Shown here piece after piece: positions 1-5,399 of a DNA stretch of 8,416 bases (positions are counted from its first letter, which is position 1; every line of letters starts with the position of its first letter). The notes under the pieces are model-generated. The model ran no database searches. It saw only the letters and a program-made list of their open reading frames with translations, and was not told where the DNA came from. The DNA comes from Spirochaetaceae bacterium (GTDB lineage: Bacteria > Spirochaetota > Spirochaetia > DSM-27196 > Salinispiraceae): NCBI GenBank assembly GCA_007129335.1, contig SKVS01000146.1, positions 1 through 8,416 on the forward strand, read 5' to 3'. Position numbers and translations under genes: made by a program.

Positions 1-1035
1 GTTATTTTTGTAAATAATGCAATTTATGGAATGACCGGGGGCCAAATGGCACCAACTACTCTCGTGGGGCAGAAAACCCTGACCACTCCGGAAGGTCGGG
101 ATCTTCTGGCCGATGGGGCCCCGATTGGAATGGCAGAGGTAATGAATGCAATAAAGACACCTGTTTTTATTGAACGTACCAGCCTTGCAACCCCCGGGGG
201 AATTCGGAAAACCCGTAAAGCCATTAAGAAGGGGTTGGAAAACCAAATGCAGAAAAAGGGTTTTTCCTTTATTGAGATTCTTTCTCCCTGTCCGATCAAC
301 TGGAAAATGGATCCTATAGCTGCACGGGAATGGATTGCCAATACCATGGAGCATGTGTACCCCGTACAAAACTTCCGGGACAATCAGGAAGCAGCTGCAG
401 CCCAGACAAGCCATCCCTGGCTCAATGATCAGCAGGTTCTGAAATTGTTTCAGGGTGAAAAAGAGCTTCCCAAGGTAAAGGAACACCCCCTTGAAAAAGA
501 TCATTTGGTGAAAATTGCGGGCTTCGGTGGGCAGGGTGTACTATCTGCGGGGATTCTCTTGGCAAACTGTGCTATTTCCGAGGGATTGAATGCTTCCTGG
601 TTACCTTCTTACGGACCGGAGATGCGGGGTGGTACAGCAAATGCGAGTGTAATTCTTTCCAGTCGGGAAATTGGTTCTCCCCTGGTCGATGATCCTACCG
701 TCTTAATTGCTATGAACCGACCCAGTCTTCTGAGTTTTGTCGATCGGGTACATGCCGGTGGGCTCATAATTCTGAATTCCTCGGTCATTTTGGACAAGGT
801 AGAACGGGATGATGTACGGGTTCTTTCAGCTCCTGCAACGGATATTGCAAAAGAAGAAGGAGTTCTTGCTGCTGCGAACATGATTCTGCTTACCTTGTAC
901 ATTCTGGAAACTGGGGTTATCGATATTGAAACCTTGAAAAAAGTGGTACCCTTGAGTCTGAAACGACAAAATCTGCTGGATGCGAATATGCGCCTTATCC
1001 AGCGGGCTGAGGATTATTATAAGGAACATTACTGA
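1..1035 (+). CDS. 2-oxoacid:ferredoxin oxidoreductase, fused beta (TPP) and gamma subunits, 5'-partial
   Basis: The gene is open from the first base and lacks its start; 344 residues are visible. Residues 1-140 are the C-terminal half of the thiamine-pyrophosphate subunit: NNAIYGMTGGQ at 5-15 is the end of the TPP/Mg-binding segment, and SPCPINW at 95-101 is conserved in 2-oxoacid ferredoxin oxidoreductase beta subunits. After a linker (about 130-165) comes a gamma subunit: GFGGQGV at 174-180 and YGPEMRGGTAN at 204-214, the latter typical of VorC/KorC chains. The enzyme oxidatively decarboxylates a 2-oxoacid with CoA, giving acyl-CoA, CO2 and reduced ferredoxin in the cytoplasm. Alpha and ferredoxin-like subunits are expected just upstream, outside the window. 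The downstream acyl-phosphate genes point to branched-chain 2-oxoacids (2-ketoisovalerate type, Vor), but a 2-oxoglutarate enzyme (Kor) has very similar sequence. Family is sure; substrate is inferred. An internal ATG at 31 lies inside the TPP motif and is not a real start. Confidence 0.93.
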   Translation, partial: VIFVNNAIYGMTGGQMAPTTLVGQKTLTTPEGRDLLADGAPIGMAEVMNAIKTPVFIERTSLATPGGIRKTRKAIKKGLENQMQKKGFSFIEILSPCPINWKMDPIAAREWIANTMEHVYPVQNFRDNQEAAAAQTSHPWLNDQQVLKLFQGEKELPKVKEHPLEKDHLVKIAGFGGQGVLSAGILLANCAISEGLNASWLPSYGPEMRGGTANASVILSSREIGSPLVDDPTVLIAMNRPSLLSFVDRVHAGGLIILNSSVILDKVERDDVRVLSAPATDIAKEEGVLAAANMILLTLYILETGVIDIETLKKVVPLSLKRQNLLDANMRLIQRAEDYYKEHY

Positions 1036-1227
1036 ATTTCTTGGAAACAGTTCCTATTGCAAAGACTCTAAAAAGATTGCATCAATTGAATTTAGTTTGA
1101 ATGCGGCAAATCTGGGGAAAACCCAGAAGAAAAGCAACATCCAGGGGGAAGACCCGTGGCCTTCCCCCGAACTTCAACACACAGCATTTTTCCTGAAACA
1201 AGAAATGCTGAACAATCAAGGAATTAC
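1036..1227 (+). promoter_or_regulatory. Structured leader between oxidoreductase and buk: three stem-loops
   Basis: This 192-nt gap is much longer than the 24-nt gap between buk and ptb. It carries three perfect inverted repeats. The first is TCTGGG/CCCAGA (1111-1116 with 1122-1127, loop GAAAA). The second is GGGGGAAG/CTTCCCCC (1144-1151 with 1161-1168, 9-nt loop). The third is CAGCATTT/AAATGCTG (1182-1189 with 1203-1210, 13-nt loop). None is followed directly by a T-run, so none looks like an intrinsic terminator. The gap ends in the buk ribosome site AAGGAA (1218-1223). I recognise no known riboswitch class, and found no convincing internal promoter. Likely roles are control of buk-ptb translation, mRNA processing, or protection of the upstream transcript end; which of these is not decidable from sequence. 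Confidence 0.55.
1182..1223 (+). promoter_or_regulatory. Possible pseudoknot covering the buk ribosome binding site
   Basis: The loop of the third leader stem (1190-1202) contains TTCCT at 1190-1194. This is the exact complement of AGGAA at 1219-1223, which is the core of the buk Shine-Dalgarno sequence. Pairing the two would form an H-type pseudoknot with the 8-bp stem 1182-1189/1203-1210 and would hide the ribosome site. The pairing is seen on paper only; the first two bases of TTCCT could instead extend the stem by a U-A and a G-U pair. Function is inferred. Confidence 0.35.
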
Positions 1228-2352
1228 ATGATGGAACAAACCAATCCGGTGTACATTCTGGTCATTAACCCGGGATCTACCAGTACAAAAATCAGCCTGT
1301 TCAACCGATTGAACGAAGTCTCGGGGGGGTGCGCTCGTCACGAAACCCATGAGCTTACACCGTTTTCCACTATTGCGGATCAAAGGGACTTTCGCTTTCA
1401 ACAAGTCAAGGATTTTTTGGATCAAGAACTGCCTCAGGGATTTGGACTGTCTGCATGTATAGGCAGGGGAGGTCTCCTTGCCCCCATGTCCAGTGGGGTG
1501 TATACCGTGAATCAAGGTATGTTAGATGACCTGAAGGTTGCGGCTTACGGGGAGCACGCCAGCAACCTTGGAGCAGCCATTGCCTACGATATTGGGCAAA
1601 CCTATAACTGTCCTTCCTACATTGCTGATCCGGTTGTAGTGGATGAAATGTTACCCCTGTGCCGGTATAGCGGCATGCCCGAAATACCCCGCAAGAGTAT
1701 TTTTCACGCATTGAATCAAAAAGCCGTAGGGCGCAGAGCCGCAGCTGAACTGGGAAAGCCTTACAATCAATGCCGGTTTATTGTCGCTCACATGGGGGGC
1801 GGTATTTCGGTTGGTGCTCATTTGGATGGAAAGGTTGTGGATGTAAACAATGCCCTGGATGGGGATGGCCCCTTTAGTCCCGAACGGTCCGGAGGACTGC
1901 CAGCAGGTCAGCTCATTGAGGAGTTCTGCCGGGTAATGGGGACCGACAGCCCTGCTTCCCCGGAGGGAAAGGCGAAACTCGCTGCATTCAAAAGGCGCAT
2001 TGTTGGCAAAGGGGGAGTTTCTGCCTACGCAGGAACCAATAACATGCTCGAACTTGGGAAAAAGGCCCTGGCCGGTGATCCAGCCACCCAAGAGCTGCTC
2101 CAGGCTCTGATTCACCAGATAAGCAAGGAAATTGCCAGTCATGGAGCAACCCTGGAAGGACAGGTGGATGGAATAATTCTTACCGGGGGATTGGCTTACG
2201 AGCAAATAATTGTTAATGGACTAAGCCAAAGATTGGATTGGATAGGGCGGATGTTTATTTACCCCGGTGAGGGAGAAATGGAAGCCCTCGCAGAAAATGC
2301 ATATGGGGCACTTCAGGGAACCCTGGAAGTAAGAACCTACGAACGAAAGTAA
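1228..2352 (+). CDS. buk: Butyrate kinase (possibly branched-chain fatty acid kinase)
   Basis: The product transfers phosphate between ADP and a short-chain acyl phosphate (butyryl-, isobutyryl- or isovaleryl-phosphate), making ATP in the last step of acid fermentation. It belongs to the acetate/butyrate kinase part of the ASKHA fold. Visible motifs: phosphate-binding NPGSTSTK at 14-21, GRGGLLAPMSSGVYTVN at 79-95, DPVVVDEM at 134-141, SIFHALNQKA at 157-166, AHMGGGISVGAH at 187-198, RIVGKGG at 257-263, and ILTGGLAYE with YPGEGEMEALAENA near the C-terminus. At 374 residues it is slightly longer than the usual ~355-360. The ATG at 1228 is chosen because AAGGAA (1218-1223) lies 4 nt upstream and the family N-terminus aligns; a GTG at 1156 would add 24 unrelated residues encoded by the stem-loop region. 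A run of seven G (1323-1329) lies in the early coding sequence. It sits between the oxidoreductase and ptb on the same strand, so its substrate is likely the acyl-CoA made upstream. Confidence 0.95.
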   Translation: MMEQTNPVYILVINPGSTSTKISLFNRLNEVSGGCARHETHELTPFSTIADQRDFRFQQVKDFLDQELPQGFGLSACIGRGGLLAPMSSGVYTVNQGMLDDLKVAAYGEHASNLGAAIAYDIGQTYNCPSYIADPVVVDEMLPLCRYSGMPEIPRKSIFHALNQKAVGRRAAAELGKPYNQCRFIVAHMGGGISVGAHLDGKVVDVNNALDGDGPFSPERSGGLPAGQLIEEFCRVMGTDSPASPEGKAKLAAFKRRIVGKGGVSAYAGTNNMLELGKKALAGDPATQELLQALIHQISKEIASHGATLEGQVDGIILTGGLAYEQIIVNGLSQRLDWIGRMFIYPGEGEMEALAENAYGALQGTLEVRTYERK

Positions 2353-2376
2353 CCCGGCCCCAAGGAGACCAAATTC

Positions 2377-3294
2377 ATGGACACAAATCACTCAAAATTA
2401 GAACAGCTGTTTGTTTTACGCCAGAAGCCCACCGTTGCTGTGCCCTTTCCCCAGGACGATGCGGTTTTGTTCACCATGAAACACGCTTTAGAGCACCAGT
2501 GGGCTGATTTCCTGCTCATTGGAGACAGATCTACTATTGAGGCTGCTGCGGAACAGCAGGGTATCGATGTATCGGCCATGGAGATATTACCCGCATCCCA
2601 TGAAGAAGAGGCCTGCCAGGTAGCTGCCCAGGCAGTGGTGGATGGCAGGGCAGGAGCAGCAATGAAGGGGGCGGTACATTCGGGTGCTTTTAGCAAGGCA
2701 ATGTTTTCTTCAAGTAAGGGGCTAATGAGTCCCGGGAGATTAGGGAGCCATGTTGGAGTGCTTGATTTACCCGTCTACCACAAACCCCTGTACCTAACCG
2801 ATTGTGCAATAAACATTAATCCCACCTATGATCAAAAAATTGAAATTCTACGAAATGTGCTCGAGCTTGCAAACAAGCTTGGGGTAAAAAATCCAAAGGT
2901 CGGCCTTGTTGCTCCGGTGGAAACGGTGAATCCGAAAATACAATCTACTGTAGACGCCCAACGACTAAAGGAAGCCTACCACGCAGGCGAGCTGAAGGAT
3001 TTACCCCAGGGAGCAATTCTCGATGGACCCTTTGGCATGGATGTAGCGCTTTCTGCAGATGCTGCCCGGATTAAAGGTATTCCATCCCAGGTAGCCGGTG
3101 ATGTGGATATTCTCCTGTTTCCTGAACTGAATAGCGGAAATGTAGCGTATAAAACCTTTACCTTTGCTGGTAAGGGAACCATTGCGGGGGTTCTTACCGG
3201 CTCGAAAATTCCCCTGATTCTTACCAGCAGGGCTGACAGCGATCAGACAAAGCTTCTTGCTCTCCGGCTGGGTATATCCCTGGCTGGTCAATAG
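2377..3294 (+). CDS. ptb: Phosphate butyryltransferase (phosphotransbutyrylase)
   Basis: The product converts acyl-CoA plus phosphate to acyl phosphate plus CoA, linking the oxidoreductase to butyrate kinase. The 305-residue length and the whole chain fit the PTA_PTB family. Features seen: MKGAVHSGAFSKA at 96-108, GLMSPGRLGSHVGVLD at 115-130, NPTYDQKIEILRN at 148-160 (aspartate/lysine helix start typical of Ptb), VAPVETVNPKIQST at 178-191, AILDGPFGMDVALS at 213-226, and the C-terminal substrate region VAGDVDILLFPELNSGN (239-255) followed by PLILTSRADS (279-288). The ATG is preceded by AAGGAG (2362-2367), 9 nt away. It starts 24 nt after buk and is surely cotranscribed with it. Classical clostridial operons are ordered ptb-buk; here the order is reversed. 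A general phosphate acetyltransferase is less likely given the pairing with buk. Confidence 0.95.
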   Translation: MDTNHSKLEQLFVLRQKPTVAVPFPQDDAVLFTMKHALEHQWADFLLIGDRSTIEAAAEQQGIDVSAMEILPASHEEEACQVAAQAVVDGRAGAAMKGAVHSGAFSKAMFSSSKGLMSPGRLGSHVGVLDLPVYHKPLYLTDCAININPTYDQKIEILRNVLELANKLGVKNPKVGLVAPVETVNPKIQSTVDAQRLKEAYHAGELKDLPQGAILDGPFGMDVALSADAARIKGIPSQVAGDVDILLFPELNSGNVAYKTFTFAGKGTIAGVLTGSKIPLILTSRADSDQTKLLALRLGISLAGQ

Positions 3295-3320
3295 AGAAAT
3301 CGTTTGGAACTAGCTAACTG

Positions 3321-4277
3321 CTAACCCCTAGGGCGAAACCAGCAGAAAGGGGGTGCATCGGGCAACCGGGAGCCCCAGCTTATTCCCTGGGGAAAGTCCG
3401 GGCAGGGATCAATACGGATTTCCTTACAATGCAACCCGTGGGGAGACAGAAGGGGATACACCTGGGGTCCATAGATCTTATCCCCTGCTAAGGGGTGACC
3501 GAGCCCCTGGAGGTGGACCCGAACCTGGTGCATCATTCCATGGTCCAGCCGAGCTTCGACCACAGATGCCTGGAGTGCGGGTATAGGTTTTCCAGGTGGT
3601 TTGAGAAAACCTGTTTGTTCCAAGATAAATTCGGTTCTAGCGGGTACAGGATTTCCCCGGAAATCCTGTACTCCATGGTGAGAATTGGGTGAGTTGTACA
3701 AACCGACCCGGTTCCGCTGGTTTTTCAAGTGACCGATAGAATCGGTGGAAGTAGTTTGTGTCCAGGTCGGAATTCCCCAAACCAGGGCTGTATAGACCTT
3801 GGTCACTCCCAGGTCAGAAGTTTTTCGGAAACAAGGTTGCCATTTCTCGAAGCTCTCCCGGGAGGTTGCACTGAGCACCAACCCGCTTGTTTCATAATCG
3901 ATCCGGTTTAACAGGAATCCTTGTTGTTGCTCTTTACTTTCAGGAATAATATGAGCTAAACGATGAACCAGCGAGTCGGTTTCTTCCGGGCTGTTTGGGT
4001 GGCAATGGAGATTCGAGGGCTTATTTGCCACCAGGAGTCCTTGACCCATATAGAGTATTTCTATGGGATTATCCGAAGGAACAAGGTTCCAATGGACATG
4101 TTGATGAATTCTCTCCCAGTCAATGTCCAAATGACAGGCTTCTTCGGAAGGTAGTTCATGGGATTTTGTGCATATCTGGTTTCTATATATCACATATCCC
4201 TGGGTGCAGAATGTAGACCATTGTTTTCTGCTGAATTGAGGATAGGTTGAGTGGAGAAGCTTGTCTAAACGGAGCAT
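3321..4277 (-). CDS. RluA-family RNA pseudouridine synthase with N-terminal S4 domain
   Basis: The product isomerises uridine to pseudouridine in rRNA or tRNA. Numbered from the ATG at 4277 (318 aa), residues 1-52 form an S4-type RNA-binding domain starting LRLDKLL. The catalytic motif is NRIDYETSG at 124-132, with Asp127 as the expected nucleophile, then KVYTALVWG at 160-168, HGMMHQVRVHL at 246-256 and GHPLAGDKIYG at 260-270. Two family motifs deviate: NRID replaces the usual HRLD, and HGMMHQ replaces TGRxHQ. The target site cannot be told. Alternative in-frame starts are ATG at 4298 and TTG at 4355. None has a Shine-Dalgarno sequence, and 4298 falls inside the spacer of a good candidate promoter, so 4277 is preferred; it also matches the usual S4 domain start. 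The gene converges on ptb with 26 bp between stop codons and no visible terminator there. Confidence 0.88.
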   Translation of the reverse strand: MLRLDKLLHSTYPQFSRKQWSTFCTQGYVIYRNQICTKSHELPSEEACHLDIDWERIHQHVHWNLVPSDNPIEILYMGQGLLVANKPSNLHCHPNSPEETDSLVHRLAHIIPESKEQQQGFLLNRIDYETSGLVLSATSRESFEKWQPCFRKTSDLGVTKVYTALVWGIPTWTQTTSTDSIGHLKNQRNRVGLYNSPNSHHGVQDFRGNPVPARTEFILEQTGFLKPPGKPIPALQASVVEARLDHGMMHQVRVHLQGLGHPLAGDKIYGPQVYPLLSPHGLHCKEIRIDPCPDFPQGISWGSRLPDAPPFCWFRPRG

Positions 4278-4283
4278 ATATTC

Positions 4284-4313
4284 AGTATAGCAAATCATGG
4301 TGCCAGGAGGCAA
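4284..4313 (-). promoter_or_regulatory. Candidate sigma-70-type promoter of the pseudouridine synthase gene
   Basis: Read on the minus strand, TTGCCT (4313-4308) and TATACT (4289-4284) are separated by 18 bp, and the -10 box is preceded by TGC (extended -10). Only six bases separate the -10 box from the ATG at 4277. Transcription would therefore begin at or next to the start codon, giving a leaderless or almost leaderless mRNA. This matches the lack of any Shine-Dalgarno sequence before 4277. Confidence 0.5.
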
Positions 4314-4336
4314 AGCAGGCAGGGCAAAAGCAGGGC
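4308..4336. repeat. Imperfect direct repeat with GCAGGGC units beside the rluA-type gene promoter
   Basis: GCAGGGC occurs at 4319-4325 and again at 4330-4336, separated by AAAA. The preceding AGGCAAAGCAGG (4308-4319) is a degenerate version of the following AGGGCAAAAGCAGGGC (4321-4336), so the stretch reads as two tandem copies of a roughly 14-16-bp unit. A third related copy is at 4405-4420. The array covers and extends upstream of the -35 box of the minus-strand promoter, where a regulator would bind. Confidence 0.5.
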
Positions 4337-4398
4337 TACTATTGAAAGTGGACAATACATAAATCCAGGAGTACTAGGTCTCAGTAACTTTCATTCGT

Positions 4399-4420
4399 TT
4401 GCCCTGGAAAAGCAGGGCAA
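4399..4420. repeat. Perfect inverted repeat TTGCCCTG/CAGGGCAA in the divergent intergenic region
   Basis: TTGCCCTG (4399-4406) and CAGGGCAA (4413-4420) are perfect complements flanking GAAAAG. No T-run follows on either strand, so a terminator is unlikely. Both arms reuse the CAGGGC/GCCCTG word found next to both promoters (4320-4325, 4331-4336, 4506-4511), which suggests a protein-binding site placed centrally between the divergent genes. Confidence 0.5.
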
Positions 4421-4505
4421 TCCCAGGACAAATGCATAGTGCTCAGTTGAAGTGGTTTCTCCAAACTCATGGTACTGCTTTGTCAGATCTGATTGCTCTG
4501 CGGTT

Positions 4506-4521
4506 GCCCTGACAATAGGGC
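4506..4521. repeat. Operator-like inverted repeat GCCCT/AGGGC overlapping the methyltransferase -35 box
   Basis: GCCCT (4506-4510) and AGGGC (4517-4521) flank GACAAT. The repeat physically overlaps the -35 element CTGACA (4509-4514), a typical place for a repressor site. It begins within TTGCCCTG (4504-4511), the same 8-mer as the left arm of the 4399-4420 repeat. Confidence 0.4.
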
Positions 4522-4537
4522 TGATTTGTGGTATATC
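4509..4537 (+). promoter_or_regulatory. Candidate promoter of the RNA methyltransferase gene
   Basis: CTGACA (4509-4514) and TATATC (4532-4537) are 17 bp apart, and the -10 box is preceded by TGG (extended -10). Seven bases lie between the -10 box and the ATG at 4545, so transcription is expected to start at or immediately before the start codon. No Shine-Dalgarno sequence is present upstream of 4545. The arrangement mirrors that of the divergent pseudouridine synthase gene. Confidence 0.45.
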
Positions 4538-4544
4538 TGTTGGC

Positions 4545-5399
4545 ATGGTATATCAAAGCATAACCAGTTTTCAAAATCCAAAAATTAAACACGCTGTTAA
4601 ACTATCCCAAAGAAAAGATCGGGACCGTGAAGGACTCTTGGTCGTTGAAGGGAGGGATGAGATTGTTCTCGCCCTCCAGGGTGGGTTGCGCCCATTTCGC
4701 CTTTTCTATAGTCCTGGACTCCGCAATGGCTCGGATTCTGAGCTCTTGGGTACCTTTACAGCCCTGGGTGGGGAGGTCATTGAAATAAGTCCCCAGCTCA
4801 TGGAGAAAATAGCCTATCGGCAACATCCCGATGCCTGGCTCTGCATAGCTTTTCAGCCGGAAACCTCCCTTTCTTCCATGAAACATTCTTCCATGAACCA
4901 AACAGAGGCCACCGGATCCACAAGGGATCAATCCCATCCATCCATGCCCCTTTATCTCATAACCGAGGGAATTGAGAAGCCTGGTAACTTTGGTGCTATG
5001 CTCCGGACAGCCGATGCATGTGGTGTGCAGGGAGTCATATCCTTGGGTGGAAAAACAGATCTTTTCAATCCCAATGTGGTACGGGCAAGCAAGGGTTCCA
5101 TTTTTACTGTGCCTATTGCCGCTGCAGACAATCAGCAGGTGTATGAATGGTTAGAAGAACAGAATATAACCATTGTTGCAGCAGATCCCCATGATGCAAA
5201 ACCCTATTGGGAAGTATCGTACCGAAGACCCTGTGCGATAGTGGTTGGCTCAGAGGATCAGGGTTTATCTGAGTTCTGGAAGAAAAACGCCCACGAACTT
5301 GTAACCATACCCATGGTTGGAACGGTTAATAGTTTAAACGTAGCGCTATCGGCCGGGTTACTTTTATACGAAGCCATACGCCAGAGGACGGGAACATGA
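4545..5399 (+). CDS. TrmH/SpoU-family RNA 2'-O-methyltransferase
   Basis: A SAM-dependent enzyme that methylates the ribose 2'-OH of a nucleotide in rRNA or tRNA, with the deep trefoil-knot (SPOUT) fold. From the ATG at 4545 it has 284 residues. Residues 1-100 are the substrate-binding N-terminal domain, opening with the family-typical ITSFQNPKIKHAVKL and VVEGRDEI. A Ser/Thr/Met-rich linker spans about 105-135. The catalytic domain shows motif 1 NFGAMLRTADACG (148-160, catalytic Arg154), motif 2 ASKGS (181-185) and motif 3 VVGSEDQGLS (233-242) with IPMVGTVNSLNVALSAG (255-271). A GTG at 4452 would add 31 residues with no family match. The target nucleotide is not identifiable; 23S rRNA is plausible. 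The stop codon overlaps the next start as ATGA (5396-5399), so the downstream lipoprotein is translationally coupled. Confidence 0.9.
   Translation: MVYQSITSFQNPKIKHAVKLSQRKDRDREGLLVVEGRDEIVLALQGGLRPFRLFYSPGLRNGSDSELLGTFTALGGEVIEISPQLMEKIAYRQHPDAWLCIAFQPETSLSSMKHSSMNQTEATGSTRDQSHPSMPLYLITEGIEKPGNFGAMLRTADACGVQGVISLGGKTDLFNPNVVRASKGSIFTVPIAAADNQQVYEWLEEQNITIVAADPHDAKPYWEVSYRRPCAIVVGSEDQGLSEFWKKNAHELVTIPMVGTVNSLNVALSAGLLLYEAIRQRTGT
4871..4897 (+). repeat. Short tandem duplication in the methyltransferase linker
   Basis: TTCTTCCATGAA occurs at 4871-4882 and 4886-4897, a 15-bp period that keeps frame and duplicates the residues SSM (SSMKH, SSMNQ). It falls in the linker between the RNA-binding and catalytic domains, where length changes should be tolerated. 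Confidence 0.7.

Larger units (their letters stand above)
4278..4544. promoter_or_regulatory. Divergent regulatory region between the two RNA-modification genes
   Basis: This 267-bp stretch has no gene I can support. It holds a candidate promoter on each strand, five copies of CAGGGC/GCCCTG (4320-4325, 4331-4336, 4401-4406, 4413-4418, 4506-4511), a 10-bp palindrome TCAGATCTGA (4483-4492), and a TTGTCAG/CTGACAA inverted repeat (4480-4486 with 4509-4515). The in-frame extensions of both neighbouring genes into this region (to TTG 4355 and GTG 4452) encode sequence with no resemblance to either family, which supports treating it as non-coding. Confidence 0.55.

Noticed and set aside
1144..1168. 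The GGGGGAAG/CTTCCCCC stem-loop as an intrinsic terminator after the oxidoreductase gene.
   Set aside because: No T-run follows directly; the first T-rich stretch is at 1187-1191, almost 20 nt past the stem.
980..1231. An 83-codon + strand reading frame that starts inside the oxidoreductase gene, crosses the structured gap and ends overlapping the buk start as ATGA.
   Set aside because: It has no ribosome site, its product resembles nothing, and half of it is encoded by stem-loops. It could still act in coupling, but nothing supports it as a gene.
1651..2205. A 184-codon minus-strand frame inside buk.
   Set aside because: It lies wholly antisense to a gene with clear family motifs, and its product has no domain-like pattern.
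3295..3320. A terminator or small element in the gap between ptb and the pseudouridine synthase gene.
   Set aside because: The gap is only 26 bp and has no stable stem; the GCTAACTGCTAAC direct repeat there extends into the stop of the minus-strand gene and is too short to interpret.
3373..3392. The CCCCAG/CTGGGG hairpin just past ptb as its terminator.
   Set aside because: It lies within the pseudouridine synthase coding sequence and is followed by AAAG, not T residues, in the direction of ptb transcription.
4278..4355. A 26-residue N-terminal extension of the pseudouridine synthase from TTG 4355, or a 7-residue one from ATG 4298.
   Set aside because: No ribosome site precedes either, the added residues have no family match, and they would cover the candidate promoter and repeat array.
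4399..4420. The TTGCCCTG/CAGGGCAA hairpin as a terminator.
   Set aside because: There is no T-run on either strand, and it lies between divergent genes where no transcript should end.
4452..4544. A 31-residue N-terminal extension of the methyltransferase from GTG 4452.
   Set aside because: No ribosome site precedes it, and the family N-terminus begins exactly at the ATG at 4545; the extension is encoded by the promoter region.
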